From Mesorhizobium plurifarium (GTDB taxonomy: Bacteria > Pseudomonadota > Alphaproteobacteria > Rhizobiales > Rhizobiaceae): a stretch of 64,000 nucleotides of DNA. The notes under the pieces are model-generated. The model saw only the letters and a list, made by a program, of their open reading frames with translations. It was not told the DNA's origin and made no database searches. The position numbers and the translations under genes are program-made. The DNA lies in the NCBI GenBank assembly GCA_000824785.1, contig CCNB01000046.1, positions 220,183 to 284,182 of the forward strand. Direction: 5' to 3'. Within the stretch, counting starts at the first letter, position 1; every line of letters starts with the position of its first letter. Below are positions 26,029 through 36,045 of the stretch, piece by piece.

Positions 26029-26397
26029 GGCGTTTTCTCCCTTGCTGCCGCCAATAAGTGTCCCTATGCCAAATCAATAGCTCTCAATGTGCGGTTGCGC
26101 CAGATGCTTCCAGCACGAGGCCCGTCACAAAGTGTGTTGTTCCCGATAAGGTGATGAATCGCTCGGCATAGCCGCTACGCCGCCAAGGTTCTCCATGCGA
26201 ACGCATGACGAAAAGCTGCCCTCCGCTGACATACTACCCCTGCAGCGAGAAGAGTGTCGGGCTCTCGAGCCACGCGCACCGCCCACGACAATGTTTTTCT
26301 AAGGATTGGTAATATACAATCACGAAATTTGATGATCGGATGCGGCTCAATTGTGGCAATAGGGGCGGCTGAAAAACCGACGGGGACAGCAAGGCAC
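26029..26397. other. Intergenic region between Cys-repeat gene and glmM
   Basis: About 370 bases with divergent promoters expected for both neighbours. No convincing -35/-10 pair, terminator, RNA or repeat was recognised. The glmM frame stays open upstream to 26254, but that part has no family similarity. Confidence 0.4.
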
Positions 26398-27750
26398 ATG
26401 GCAGGTCAGTATTTCGGCACGGACGGTATCCGCGGACGCGCCAACAAATTCCCGATGACGGCCGAGGTCGCAATGCGCGTCGGCATGGCCGCCGGACTTT
26501 CGTTCCAGCGCGGCAATCATCGTCACCGCGTCGTGCTCGGCAAGGACACGCGGCTTTCCGGCTACATGATCGAGAACGCCATGGTGGCTGGCCTGTGCGC
26601 CGCCGGCATGGATGTCTTCCTGCTCGGCCCGATCCCCACGCCCGCCGTCGCCATGCTGGTGCGCTCGCTGCGCGCCGACATCGGCGTGATGATCTCGGCC
26701 TCGCACAATCCTTATTACGACAACGGCATCAAGCTGTTCGGTCCCGACGGCTACAAGCTTTCCGACGAGATCGAGGAGCGCATCGAGAGCATGCTCGACA
26801 AGAACATCGAGCTGGCGCTCGCCGATTCCGACGGGCTCGGCCGCGCCAAGCGCGTCGACGGCGTGCATGACCGCTATATCGAATTCGCCAAGCGCACGCT
26901 GCCGCGCTCGATGTCGCTCTCGGGCCTGAGGATCGTCGTCGACTGCGCCAACGGCGCGTCCTACAAGGTGGCGCCCGAGGCGCTGTGGGAACTCGGCGCC
27001 GAGGTGGTGGCGATCAATGTCGAGCCGAACGGCTTCAACATCAACAAGGAGTGCGGCTCGACCCATCCGGCCGGCCTGCAGAAGAAGGTGCACGAGGTGC
27101 GCGCCGACATCGGCATCGCGCTCGACGGCGATGCCGACCGTGTCGTCATCGTCGACGAGAACGGAGCGATCGTCGACGGCGACCAGATCATGGCGCTGAT
27201 CGCCGAATCCTGGCACCAGAGCGGACGACTGGCCGGCGGCGGCGTCGTTTCCACCGTGATGTCCAATCTCGGCCTGGAACGTTTTCTCGGCGACATGAAG
27301 CTGCAGCTCCATCGCACCAAGGTCGGCGACCGCTATGTGGTCGAGCATATGCGCGCGCATGGCTTGAATGTCGGCGGCGAGCAGTCGGGCCACATCGTGC
27401 TTTCCGATTTCTCGACCACCGGCGATGGCCTGGTCTCGGCCTTGCAGGTGCTGGCCTGCATCAAGCGGCAGAACCGCCCGGTCAGCGAGCTGTCGAAGAA
27501 GTTCGAGCCGGTGCCGCAGCTTCTGAAGAATGTCCGCATCTCCGGCGGCAAGCCGCTGGAGGAAGCGCCGGTCAAGGCGGCGATCGAGGAAGGACGCAAC
27601 CGGCTCGGCACGTCCGGCCGACTCGTCATCCGGCCCTCCGGCACCGAGCCGCTCATCCGCGTCATGGCCGAGGGCGACGATCCGCAACTGGTCGAAGCGG
27701 TCGTCAACGACATCGTCGGCATCCTCCAGGAAACCCGCAGCGCCGCTTGA
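26398..27750 (+). CDS. glmM: Phosphoglucosamine mutase
   Basis: A 450-residue enzyme that converts glucosamine-6-phosphate to glucosamine-1-phosphate for UDP-GlcNAc, the precursor of peptidoglycan and lipid A. The active-site serine lies in MISASHNP; the sugar-binding GEQSGH loop, the metal-binding DGDADR and the C-terminal phosphate-binding RPSGTEPLIRVM are all present. The ATG at 26398 precedes the family's normal N-terminus AGQYFGTDGIRGRAN. In many rhizobia it directly follows ftsH. Confidence 0.98.
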   Translation: MAGQYFGTDGIRGRANKFPMTAEVAMRVGMAAGLSFQRGNHRHRVVLGKDTRLSGYMIENAMVAGLCAAGMDVFLLGPIPTPAVAMLVRSLRADIGVMISASHNPYYDNGIKLFGPDGYKLSDEIEERIESMLDKNIELALADSDGLGRAKRVDGVHDRYIEFAKRTLPRSMSLSGLRIVVDCANGASYKVAPEALWELGAEVVAINVEPNGFNINKECGSTHPAGLQKKVHEVRADIGIALDGDADRVVIVDENGAIVDGDQIMALIAESWHQSGRLAGGGVVSTVMSNLGLERFLGDMKLQLHRTKVGDRYVVEHMRAHGLNVGGEQSGHIVLSDFSTTGDGLVSALQVLACIKRQNRPVSELSKKFEPVPQLLKNVRISGGKPLEEAPVKAAIEEGRNRLGTSGRLVIRPSGTEPLIRVMAEGDDPQLVEAVVNDIVGILQETRSAA

Positions 27751-27783
27751 ACCCGGCCGCCAGGCGGGAATTCTCCTTGTCCG

Positions 27784-27813
27784 AAGCCCGCCATCGTGGC
27801 GGGCTTTCGTTTT
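27784..27813 (+). terminator. Intrinsic terminator of glmM
   Basis: AAGCCCGCCA (27784-27793) and TGGCGGGCTT (27797-27806) pair perfectly around TCG, followed by TCGTTTTC. Confidence 0.85.
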
Positions 27814-27877
27814 CTCGTGCCGTTCGGACAACGGCGTTCGCTCTAAAATTGTATAGATTCGTGGTTAATCGGTACGG

Positions 27878-27892
27878 TTAAACGGCCTTTAA
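27878..27892 (+). promoter_or_regulatory. CtrA box upstream of first omp gene
   Basis: TTAA-ACGGCCT-TTAA matches TTAA-N7-TTAA exactly, 74 bases before the ATG at 27967. A further TTAA lies at 27865. Confidence 0.6.
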
Positions 27893-27966
27893 CCTTTGCA
27901 ATTCATTATCCACACCCGAGGCAACCATCTTCGGGCGTCGTCCCGAGGCTTCTTAGGGGTGACAGC

Positions 27967-28803
27967 ATGTTCAATATAAAGAGAATGGCAGTGCTTGCCG
28001 CGCTGTTCGCGGGGCTGGCCGGCCCGGCGCTGGCGGCCGATCTTCCGCAGCCGATCGAAGAGGCTCCGCCGCCGGTCGTCGAAGCGCAGCCGATCGATGT
28101 CGGCGGCTGGTACATCCGCGGCGATCTCGATTATCATTGGTCCCGCTTCGGCGGCGCCGACTACATCACTTACGGGGCCGCGCCCCAGACTCAGGGCAGC
28201 TTCGCCACGGGCTCCCTCAAGGGAGCCTTATCCGCGGGCGCTGGCATCGGCTACCAAGTGAACCAGTATTTCCGCACCGATCTCACCGCGGACTGGATGA
28301 GCAAGTCGAACTTCCGCGGCTCGACGGTCGGCTTCTGCGGCGGCGGCGTACCCTGTACGTCCGTCGACACCTCCTCCTATTCGGCGCTGCTGCTTCTGGC
28401 CAACGCCTATGTCGATATCGGTACCTGGCACGGCATCACGCCCTATGTCGGCGCCGGTATCGGTGGCGCTTGGGTCAAGTGGGACACGCTTCACAACAGC
28501 GACGACGATGGCGACTTCTTCCATCACGGCGGAAAGGGCTGGCGCTTCGCCTATGCCCTCATGGCCGGTGCCTCCTACTGCCTAACGGATCGCGTCAAGC
28601 TGGACGTTGGTTACCGCTACAGCCATATCAATGGCGGCAAGATGTTCGAATACGCCTCGGACAGCAATGTTGGCCCCGGCTACGATCGTGGCATCAACGT
28701 GCATGAAGTGCGTGGCGGCCTCCGCTACCAGTTCGGCGGCCAGTCCGACTGCGCGCCGCCGCCGGAGCCCTACGTTCCGCCGGAACCGATCTACACCAAG
28801 TAA
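27967..28803 (+). CDS. Outer-membrane beta-barrel protein (Omp25/Omp31 type)
   Basis: A 278-residue protein with a signal peptide (residues 1-23, ending ALA before ADLPQPI). A Pro-rich segment (EEAPPPVVEAQPID) leads into an eight-stranded-barrel region with alternating aromatic residues: GGWYIRGDLDYHWS, ALSAGAGIGYQVNQYFRTDL, GITPYVGAGIGGAWV and VKLDVGYRYSHINGG. The barrel ends with a typical strand (VRGGLRYQFGG), but a Pro-rich tail with CAPPPEP follows, unusual for a barrel. Related rhizobial and Brucella proteins (RopB, Omp25, Omp31) stabilise the outer membrane. A perfect CtrA box lies upstream. Confidence 0.88.
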   Translation: MFNIKRMAVLAALFAGLAGPALAADLPQPIEEAPPPVVEAQPIDVGGWYIRGDLDYHWSRFGGADYITYGAAPQTQGSFATGSLKGALSAGAGIGYQVNQYFRTDLTADWMSKSNFRGSTVGFCGGGVPCTSVDTSSYSALLLLANAYVDIGTWHGITPYVGAGIGGAWVKWDTLHNSDDDGDFFHHGGKGWRFAYALMAGASYCLTDRVKLDVGYRYSHINGGKMFEYASDSNVGPGYDRGINVHEVRGGLRYQFGGQSDCAPPPEPYVPPEPIYTK

Positions 28804-28825
28804 TCGCTTCCCAGATCCTCGAATT

Positions 28826-28859
28826 AAAACCGCCCGGCGCCAGCCGGGCGGTTTTCGTT
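28826..28859 (+). terminator. Intrinsic terminator of first omp gene
   Basis: AAAACCGCCCGGC (28826-28838) and GCCGGGCGGTTTT (28843-28855) form a perfect 13-bp stem with a T tail, 22 bases behind the stop. Confidence 0.92.
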
Positions 28860-28913
28860 TATGCAACGCCGGTAAATATCGATCGAAATCAATTCGGTAA
28901 CCGGCTGTTATCC

Positions 28914-28928
28914 TTAACCGGCACTTAA
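28914..28928 (+). promoter_or_regulatory. CtrA box upstream of second omp gene
   Basis: TTAA-CCGGCAC-TTAA is an exact TTAA-N7-TTAA site, 75 bases before the ATG at 29004, nearly the same distance as for the first omp gene. Confidence 0.6.
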
Positions 28929-29003
28929 CCACTATGGTTAACAATAGGATCTTGAAACGGCGCCCGCGTTCGTGATTGGCGCCAATTTCAGGAGCCGGGG
29001 ACC

Positions 29004-29768
29004 ATGACATCAAGATCGCGTATCGCGTCAGCGCTTGCCGCAACCATCCTGCTGCCGATGACGCCGGCGCTGGCGGCGGACTATGATCCGCCGATCTATG
29101 TCGACCAGGCGCCGGACTACCAGCCGGTCGAGGTCGGCTCGGGCTGGTACCTGCGCGGCGATGTCTCGTACTTGGCGAACAAGAGTTTCGACAAGCAAGA
29201 TTTCGCCTTTACGCCGGCGAGCTTCAAGAATGATGAGACGCCGGTCTTCGGCAGCATCGGCTTCGGCTACCATTTCAATGACTATCTGCGCGCCGATCTC
29301 AACCTCGGTTATCTGCCCGGCAACAAGGTCAGCGTCGGCTATGACGATTCGGCGACGGCGGCGGAGCCGACGATCGCGTCCGGAAGCCTGAAGAACTATG
29401 CCTTCACTGGCCTGCTCAACGGCTATGTTGACCTCGGCACCTATGTCGGAATCACGCCCTATGTCGGCGCAGGCGTCGGCTTCGTGCGATCCAAGAGCAA
29501 GCTTTCGGCTTTCTATTCCACCGACAATGGCGACGACACCGACGATTTCGTCCTGAAGAACAACAAGACCCAATATGCCTTCGCCTACACGCTCAACGCG
29601 GGCCTTGCTTATCAGGTGAGCAAGAATGTGCTCGTCGATCTCGGCTACCAGTACTTTTCCGCACCCGATGCCGAATATGTCACCGCCGAGAGCCTGACGT
29701 CCTATCCGACCCACAAGGGGATCAGCAATCACCAGATCAAGCTCGGCCTGCGCTACGACCTCTGGTAA
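29004..29768 (+). CDS. Outer-membrane beta-barrel protein (Omp25/Omp31 type)
   Basis: A 254-residue barrel protein paralogous to the preceding one. The signal peptide spans residues 1-24, ending ALA before ADYDPPI. Strands are recognisable as GSGWYLRGDVSYLANK, VFGSIGFGYHFNDYLRADL, YVGITPYVGAGVGFV and VLVDLGYQYFSAPD. It ends IKLGLRYDLW, with a C-terminal aromatic residue as expected for BAM-assembled barrels. Unlike the upstream paralogue it has no Pro-rich tail and no cysteine. The upstream CtrA box suggests cell-cycle-controlled synthesis. Confidence 0.9.
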   Translation: MTSRSRIASALAATILLPMTPALAADYDPPIYVDQAPDYQPVEVGSGWYLRGDVSYLANKSFDKQDFAFTPASFKNDETPVFGSIGFGYHFNDYLRADLNLGYLPGNKVSVGYDDSATAAEPTIASGSLKNYAFTGLLNGYVDLGTYVGITPYVGAGVGFVRSKSKLSAFYSTDNGDDTDDFVLKNNKTQYAFAYTLNAGLAYQVSKNVLVDLGYQYFSAPDAEYVTAESLTSYPTHKGISNHQIKLGLRYDLW

Positions 29769-29911
29769 GCGAAGCGGGTTACGAAATGCCACGGCGGGTC
29801 CAAGGGCTCGCCGTTTTCATTTCGGGCCGCCCATTGCGGTCATAGGGAATATCCCGACAGCGACAAAAACTTTGCTCTTGACGCCGAAGCCTTGAGCGCA
29901 TATCGCCGTCC

Positions 29912-29956
29912 GTGGGCCACCCCTCCCCAACGAGGGGCCACTATCTGGAAGGATAG
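29912..29956 (+). promoter_or_regulatory. serC leader RNA motif
   Basis: Two hairpins lie directly before serC. The first (29912-29941) pairs GTGG with CCAC and CCCCTC with GAGGGG. The second (29941-29956) is CTATC-TGGAAG-GATAG, whose loop holds the GGAAGG ribosome site, seven bases before the ATG. This fits the described alphaproteobacterial serC leader motif, believed to be cis-regulatory; the ligand, if any, is unknown. Confidence 0.7.
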
Positions 29957-29962
29957 ACCACG

Positions 29963-31138
29963 ATGACGACACCTACCAAGCCCGGACTCCGTCCGGCAAA
30001 CCCCAATTTCTCTTCAGGTCCCTGCGCAAAACGTCCCGGCTGGTCGGCCGAGGCGCTGAAAGCCGCCGCGCTCGGGCGCTCGCACCGCGCCAAGATCGGC
30101 AAGGCCAAGCTCGAACAGACGATCGAGCTGACGCGCGAAATCCTCAAGGTTCCCGCGAGCTATCGCATCGGCATCGTGCCGGCGTCGGACACCGGCGCGG
30201 TCGAGATGGCGCTATGGTCGCTGCTTGGCGAGCGCGGCGTCGACATGGTCGCCTGGGAGAGCTTCGGCTCCGGCTGGGTGACGGATGTCGTCAAGCAGCT
30301 CAAGCTCGCCGACGTGCGCAAATTCGAGGCCGGCTACGGCAAGCTGCCCGACCTCAAGCAGGTCGATTTCGACCGCGACGTCGTCTTCACCTGGAACGGC
30401 ACCACCTCGGGCGTGCGCGTGCCCAACGGCGATTTCATTCCCGCGAACCGCAAGGGCCTGACCATCTGCGACGCCACCTCGGCGGCGTTCGCGCAAAGGC
30501 TCGACTTCGAGAAGCTCGATGTCGTCACCTTCTCCTGGCAGAAGGTGCTGGGCGGTGAGGGCGCGCATGGCATGCTGATCCTGTCGCCCCGCGCCGTCGA
30601 GCGGCTGGAGACCTACAAGCCGGCCTGGCCGCTGCCGAAGATCTTCCGCCTCACCTCGGGCGGCAAGCTGATCGAGGGCATCTTCAAAGGCGAGACCATC
30701 AACACGCCATCGATGCTGTGCGTGGAGGATTATCTCGATGCGCTCCACTGGGCGAGATCGATCGGCGGGCTCGATGCGCTGATCGCCCGCGCCGACGCCA
30801 ATGCCGCGGTGCTCGACCGGTTCGTGGCGAAGTCGCCGTGGCTCGGTCATCTCGCCGTCGATCCGGCGACACGCTCGAACACGTCCGTGTGTCTCTCCTT
30901 CACCGATCCTGACGTCGCGGCGCTCGACGCCGACGGCCAGGCGGCTTTCGCCAAGGGCATCGTGTCAGCGCTCGACAAGGAAGGCGTCGCTTACGACATC
31001 GGCTCCTATCGCGATGCCCCGCCCGGCCTGCGCATCTGGTGCGGCGCAACCGTCGAGACCTCCGATCTCGAAGCGCTGCTGCCCTGGCTCGACTGGGCCT
31101 TCGCCACGCAGAAGGCATCGCTGAAAGCAGCGGCCTGA
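29963..31138 (+). CDS. serC: Phosphoserine aminotransferase
   Basis: A 391-residue class V PLP aminotransferase that makes phosphoserine from phosphohydroxypyruvate and glutamate. The PLP lysine is in TFSWQKVLGGEGAHG. The N-terminal KPGLRPANPNFSSGPCAKRP is the start of the long, alphaproteobacterial/archaeal-like SerC subgroup (about 390 residues against 360 in Escherichia coli). It lies 63 bases before serA, the preceding enzyme of the pathway. Confidence 0.96.
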   Translation: MTTPTKPGLRPANPNFSSGPCAKRPGWSAEALKAAALGRSHRAKIGKAKLEQTIELTREILKVPASYRIGIVPASDTGAVEMALWSLLGERGVDMVAWESFGSGWVTDVVKQLKLADVRKFEAGYGKLPDLKQVDFDRDVVFTWNGTTSGVRVPNGDFIPANRKGLTICDATSAAFAQRLDFEKLDVVTFSWQKVLGGEGAHGMLILSPRAVERLETYKPAWPLPKIFRLTSGGKLIEGIFKGETINTPSMLCVEDYLDALHWARSIGGLDALIARADANAAVLDRFVAKSPWLGHLAVDPATRSNTSVCLSFTDPDVAALDADGQAAFAKGIVSALDKEGVAYDIGSYRDAPPGLRIWCGATVETSDLEALLPWLDWAFATQKASLKAAA

Positions 31139-31143
31139 GTTTC

Positions 31144-31165
31144 ATGGCGGCCCGCGGGCCGCCAT
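31144..31165 (+). promoter_or_regulatory. Perfect palindrome between serC and serA
   Basis: ATGGCGGCCCG and CGGGCCGCCAT form an uninterrupted 22-bp palindrome five bases after the serC stop. As RNA it gives a stable hairpin with few following T residues; it may stabilise the serC message or trim read-through into serA. Confidence 0.6.
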
Positions 31166-31201
31166 TTCCCGACACATCCATTCCACGTCAAGGAGGCCGC
31201 A

Positions 31202-32803
31202 ATGGCGCCCCGCGTTCTCGTTTCGGATAAACTTTCCACCACCGCCGTGCAGATCTTCAAGGATCGCGGCATCGACGTCGACTATCTGCCCGATCTCGGC
31301 AAGGACAAGGAAAAGCTCGCCGAGGTGATCGGCCAGTATGACGGCCTCGCCATCCGCTCGGCGACCAAGGTCACCGAGAAGCTGATCAATGCCGCCACCA
31401 GGCTCAAGGTCGTCGGCCGCGCCGGCATCGGCGTCGACAATGTCGATATCCCGGCCGCCAGCCGCAGGGGTATCATCGTGATGAACACCCCATTCGGCAA
31501 TTCGATCACCACGGCGGAGCACGCGGTCGCCATGATCTTCGCGCTGGCGCGCCAGATCCCGGAGGCCAACGCCTCGACGCATGCGGGAAAATGGGAAAAG
31601 AACCGCTTCATGGGCATCGAGATCACCAGCAAGACGCTGGGCGTGATCGGCTGCGGCAATATCGGCTCGATCGTCGCCACGCGCGGCGTCGGCCTGAAGA
31701 TGCATGTGATTGCCTTCGACCCGTTCCTGTCGGACAGCCGCGCCGAGGAGCTCGGCGTCCAGAAGGTCGAGCTCGACGAGCTCTTCGCCCGCGCCGATTT
31801 CATCACCTTGCACACGCCGCTGACCGACAAGACGCGCAACATCATCGACGCGGCCGCTATCGCCAAGATGAAGGATGGCGTGCGCATCATCAATTGCGCC
31901 CGCGGCGGGCTGGTCGTCGAGGCCGATCTGGTCGCAGCGCTGAAGAGCGGCAAGGTGGCCGGCGCCGGCATCGACGTCTTCGAGGTCGAGCCGGCGGAGA
32001 ACAACCCGCTGTTCGGCATGGAGAATGTCGTGGCGACCCCGCATCTCGGCGCCTCGACCACCGAGGCGCAGGAGAATGTCGCGCTGCAGGTGGCCGAGCA
32101 GATGAGCGACTATCTGATCAAGGGCGCGGTCTCCAACGCCATCAACATGCCTTCGATCACCGCGGAGGAGGCGCCGCGGCTGAAACCCTTCGTCAAGCTC
32201 GCCGAAGTGCTCGGCGCCTTTGTCGGCCAGGTCACCGAGGACCCGATCAAGGAAGTCGAGATCCTGTTCGACGGCTCGACCGCGACGATGAACACGCGCG
32301 CGCTGGTGAGCGCGGCGCTCGCAGGCCTGATCCGGCCGCAGGTCGCCGACGTCAACATGGTGTCGGCGCCCATCATGGTGAAGGAGCGCGGCATCATCGT
32401 CGCCGAGGTCAAGCGCGACAAATCGGGCGTGTTCGACGGCTATATCAAGCTCACCGTCAAGACCGAGCACATGACGCGCTCGATCGCCGGCACCTGCTTC
32501 TCCGACGGCAAGCCGCGCTTCATCCAGATCAAAGGCATCAATCTCGATGCCGAGGTCGGCCAGCACATGCTCTACACGACCAATGCCGACGCGCCCGGCA
32601 TCATCGGCCTGCTCGGCACGGTGTGCGGCGAGAATGGCGTCAACATCGCCAACTTCCAGCTTGGCCGTAACCGGCCTGGCGGCGATGCGATCGCGCTGCT
32701 CTATCTCGACGCGCCGTTTCCGGAAAAAGTGCTGGAGCAGGTGCGGGGGCACAAGTCGATCGACTCGGCGAAGCGGCTCCGCTTCGACGTCGGCGGCGAG
32801 TGA
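31202..32803 (+). CDS. serA: D-3-phosphoglycerate dehydrogenase
   Basis: A 533-residue enzyme, the first step of serine synthesis. The Rossmann domain carries GVIGCGNIGSIVATRG for NAD, with the catalytic Arg (NCARGGL), Glu (FEVEP) and His (TPHLGAST) in the usual order. The long form includes the intervening ASB domain (about residues 320-450) and a C-terminal ACT domain (NADAPGIIGLLGTVCGENGV) that can sense serine. It follows serC, reversing pathway order, as is common in rhizobia. The start is preceded by AAGGAGG. Confidence 0.97.
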   Translation: MAPRVLVSDKLSTTAVQIFKDRGIDVDYLPDLGKDKEKLAEVIGQYDGLAIRSATKVTEKLINAATRLKVVGRAGIGVDNVDIPAASRRGIIVMNTPFGNSITTAEHAVAMIFALARQIPEANASTHAGKWEKNRFMGIEITSKTLGVIGCGNIGSIVATRGVGLKMHVIAFDPFLSDSRAEELGVQKVELDELFARADFITLHTPLTDKTRNIIDAAAIAKMKDGVRIINCARGGLVVEADLVAALKSGKVAGAGIDVFEVEPAENNPLFGMENVVATPHLGASTTEAQENVALQVAEQMSDYLIKGAVSNAINMPSITAEEAPRLKPFVKLAEVLGAFVGQVTEDPIKEVEILFDGSTATMNTRALVSAALAGLIRPQVADVNMVSAPIMVKERGIIVAEVKRDKSGVFDGYIKLTVKTEHMTRSIAGTCFSDGKPRFIQIKGINLDAEVGQHMLYTTNADAPGIIGLLGTVCGENGVNIANFQLGRNRPGGDAIALLYLDAPFPEKVLEQVRGHKSIDSAKRLRFDVGGE

Positions 32804-32820
32804 ACGCGCCGGGCGATTGA

Positions 32821-32863
32821 AATTGAAACGCCCCGCCTGGGACAGCAGCGGGGCGTTTCAATT
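32821..32863 (+). terminator. Bidirectional terminator of serA and SH3 gene
   Basis: AATTGAAACGCCCCGC (32821-32836) and GCGGGGCGTTTCAATT (32848-32863) are perfect 16-base arms with an 11-base loop, between the convergent serA and SH3-domain genes. Confidence 0.85.
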
Positions 32864-32883
32864 CTGTCAGGCCTTGATCGACC

Positions 32884-33309
32884 TCACTTGCAGGGGAAGC
32901 CGGGCGCGATCTTACATTGCGGCTTGTGAGGCCTCGGCGGCTTGGGCGGGCGCGGCCGGTGCGGCTTATGCGACCAGTGCGGCCTGTGGGGACGGTAATG
33001 CGGCGGGCGAATGACGATGTGCGGCTGCACGATCACCGGCCGGACGACCTGGGAGCGTTCGAGATAGCTCGCGCTCGCCCAGCCATGGATACCGGCGGCG
33101 CGAATCGAGCACCAGCTGTCCTCGCAATGGTAGAGCTCGACCCTGTGGCCGGCCGGCAAGGTCGCGATCTTGGCATAATGCGCGCCCGGGCCGCTGCGGA
33201 CGTTCAGCGACGTCGTGGTGTGGGCGACGGTGGCCGCCGACGCCGGTGCGGACAGGGCGGCAAGGCCGACGAAAGCGCCGATCAGCGCCAAAAACATCCG
33301 GAAATTCAT
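32884..33309 (-). CDS. Secreted SH3b-domain protein
   Basis: A 141-residue exported protein. Residues 1-26 are a signal peptide. A bacterial SH3 domain follows (TSLNVRSGPGAHYAKIATLP, HRVELYHCEDSWCSIRAAG, GWASASYLER). The tail is rich in Pro, His, Arg and Lys (repeats such as RPHRPHWSHKPHRP) and ends with two cysteines (PQCKIAPGFPCK). SH3b domains often bind cell-wall peptides; the His/Pro tail could bind metal or polyanions. Function is not established. It converges on serA. Confidence 0.85.
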   Translation of the reverse strand: MNFRMFLALIGAFVGLAALSAPASAATVAHTTTSLNVRSGPGAHYAKIATLPAGHRVELYHCEDSWCSIRAAGIHGWASASYLERSQVVRPVIVQPHIVIRPPHYRPHRPHWSHKPHRPRPPKPPRPHKPQCKIAPGFPCK

Positions 33310-33470
33310 GGTCCCCTCTCTGGTCGATGAAGCAGCAATCCGGTTGCGACATTTGTCGGCTGAAAGTTGAGACAGTCAATGCCGCCACAGGCTTTGGTAT
33401 ATCGAGAATATCAATATCCTTAATGGGATAGAAGTTGCTGACGACTGCTTGGCACACTATGCGGGAGATA

Positions 33471-34370
33471 TCATCCTGTCTGCAGCACTGTTCTGCTGCC
33501 GCTGTATTCGGCAAGGGCAATGCCGCCGAGGACAAGCGCCAGCGCGAAAGCCTGATAGGGCTGAAACTGCTCGCCGACGATCAGCACCGAAAGCAGCGTG
33601 CCGAAGATCGGCACCAGGTTGATGAACAGTCCGGCGCGGTTGGCGCCGATCAGCTCGTTGCCCTTGATGTAGAAGATCTGCGCGATGACGGAGGCGCCGA
33701 GCGCCGTGTAGAGCGTCAGCGCCCATCCGTGTGCGTCCGGCACGATGACGCGGCCGGCCACGATCTCCCAGATGAAGAAAGGCACCGAGGTCAGAAGCGC
33801 GGAGATCGACAAGGCGAGCATCAGGCTTTGCCAGCGAATGGCGGGTTTCAGGCGCAGCCCGACCGAATAGAGGCTGTAGCAAAGCACCGCGACGAGCATG
33901 ATGGCGTCGCCGAAATTGAGGTCGAGCTTCAGCAGCTGAGGAAGGTCGCCATGGCTCGCGGTCAGCGCGACACCGACGATGGTGAGCGCGACGCCGACGA
34001 TCTGCAAAGCCTGAACGCGCATCCGGAAGAAGATGAAATTGGCGAGGATGATGACGATCGGGATCGCGGCCTGCTCGATCGAGACGTTGATGGCGGTCGT
34101 GTAGTTGAGCGCGGTGTAGAAAATGACGTTGAAGAATGTAAAGCCGCAGGTGCCGAGAGCCGCGACCAGCCGCCAGTGCCTGCGCAGCTTTGGCCAGTCT
34201 TCGCGCAGCGGCCGCCAGCCGAAGGGCAGCAGGATCAGCACCGCCATCACCCAGCGCAGGAACACCAGCGTCATCGGGGAGACATGGCCGACGGCAAGTT
34301 TGCCCGCCACCGAGTTGCCGCCCCATAGCAGCATGGTCGACAGAAGCAGAAGATAGGCGGCTCGGTGCAT
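33471..34370 (-). CDS. EamA-family (DMT) transporter
   Basis: A 299-residue membrane protein with ten predicted helices in two EamA repeats, each about 140 residues (first from YLLLLSTMLLWGGNSVAGKL, second from GDAIMLVAVLCYSLYSVGLR). The pattern WGGNSVAGK and the second-repeat GFFINLVPIFGTLLS-like end (here AGLFINLVPIF) are typical of drug/metabolite exporters. The substrate is unknown. The ATG at 34370 was chosen; the longer open frame upstream is not membrane-like. It is divergent from purA. Confidence 0.88.
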   Translation of the reverse strand: MHRAAYLLLLSTMLLWGGNSVAGKLAVGHVSPMTLVFLRWVMAVLILLPFGWRPLREDWPKLRRHWRLVAALGTCGFTFFNVIFYTALNYTTAINVSIEQAAIPIVIILANFIFFRMRVQALQIVGVALTIVGVALTASHGDLPQLLKLDLNFGDAIMLVAVLCYSLYSVGLRLKPAIRWQSLMLALSISALLTSVPFFIWEIVAGRVIVPDAHGWALTLYTALGASVIAQIFYIKGNELIGANRAGLFINLVPIFGTLLSVLIVGEQFQPYQAFALALVLGGIALAEYSGSRTVLQTG

Positions 34371-34676
34371 CGGCAAATCCGGCGCGGCGCAATGCGTTAA
34401 AGGGTCAAGGCCGGGGTAGTGCGGCAGCGGCGGCAAGTAAATGATGCGAAAGCCGGATTTTGTTATGCCTGAACCGAGTTTTTGATCCGACTCCTGGCCG
34501 GAGCATAATATCCTCAGAAAGCCGGTAGTCGCCTTTGCGTTCGCCGACCTTCGGTTCGGGGATGACGTGCCAAAGGATGGTTTCGGCGGCAAAGAAAGGG
34601 TCGCGCCGGCCGGCGCTTGACGCTATAGAGGCCTGTCGTTTCAAGCCGCCCGCGCGGCATTTCAAGGGAAAAGAAC
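34371..34676. other. Divergent intergenic region, EamA gene / purA
   Basis: About 300 bases. No repeat, RNA or clear promoter was recognised. TTGACG at about 34617 may be part of a purA promoter, but no matching -10 element was found. Confidence 0.3.
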
Positions 34677-35975
<1,299 letters not shown>

Positions 35976-36045
35976 TTTCGCAGCCCTTCCCGGCGCTATG
36001 GCTGATTTGCGGCCGGCGGGAAAAAGAATGCAGGTCACCTGACGC

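Noticed and set aside
26254..26397. Extended start of glmM
   Set aside because: GlmM proteins begin at the residues encoded from 26398; the upstream part is unrelated and crosses likely promoter DNA.
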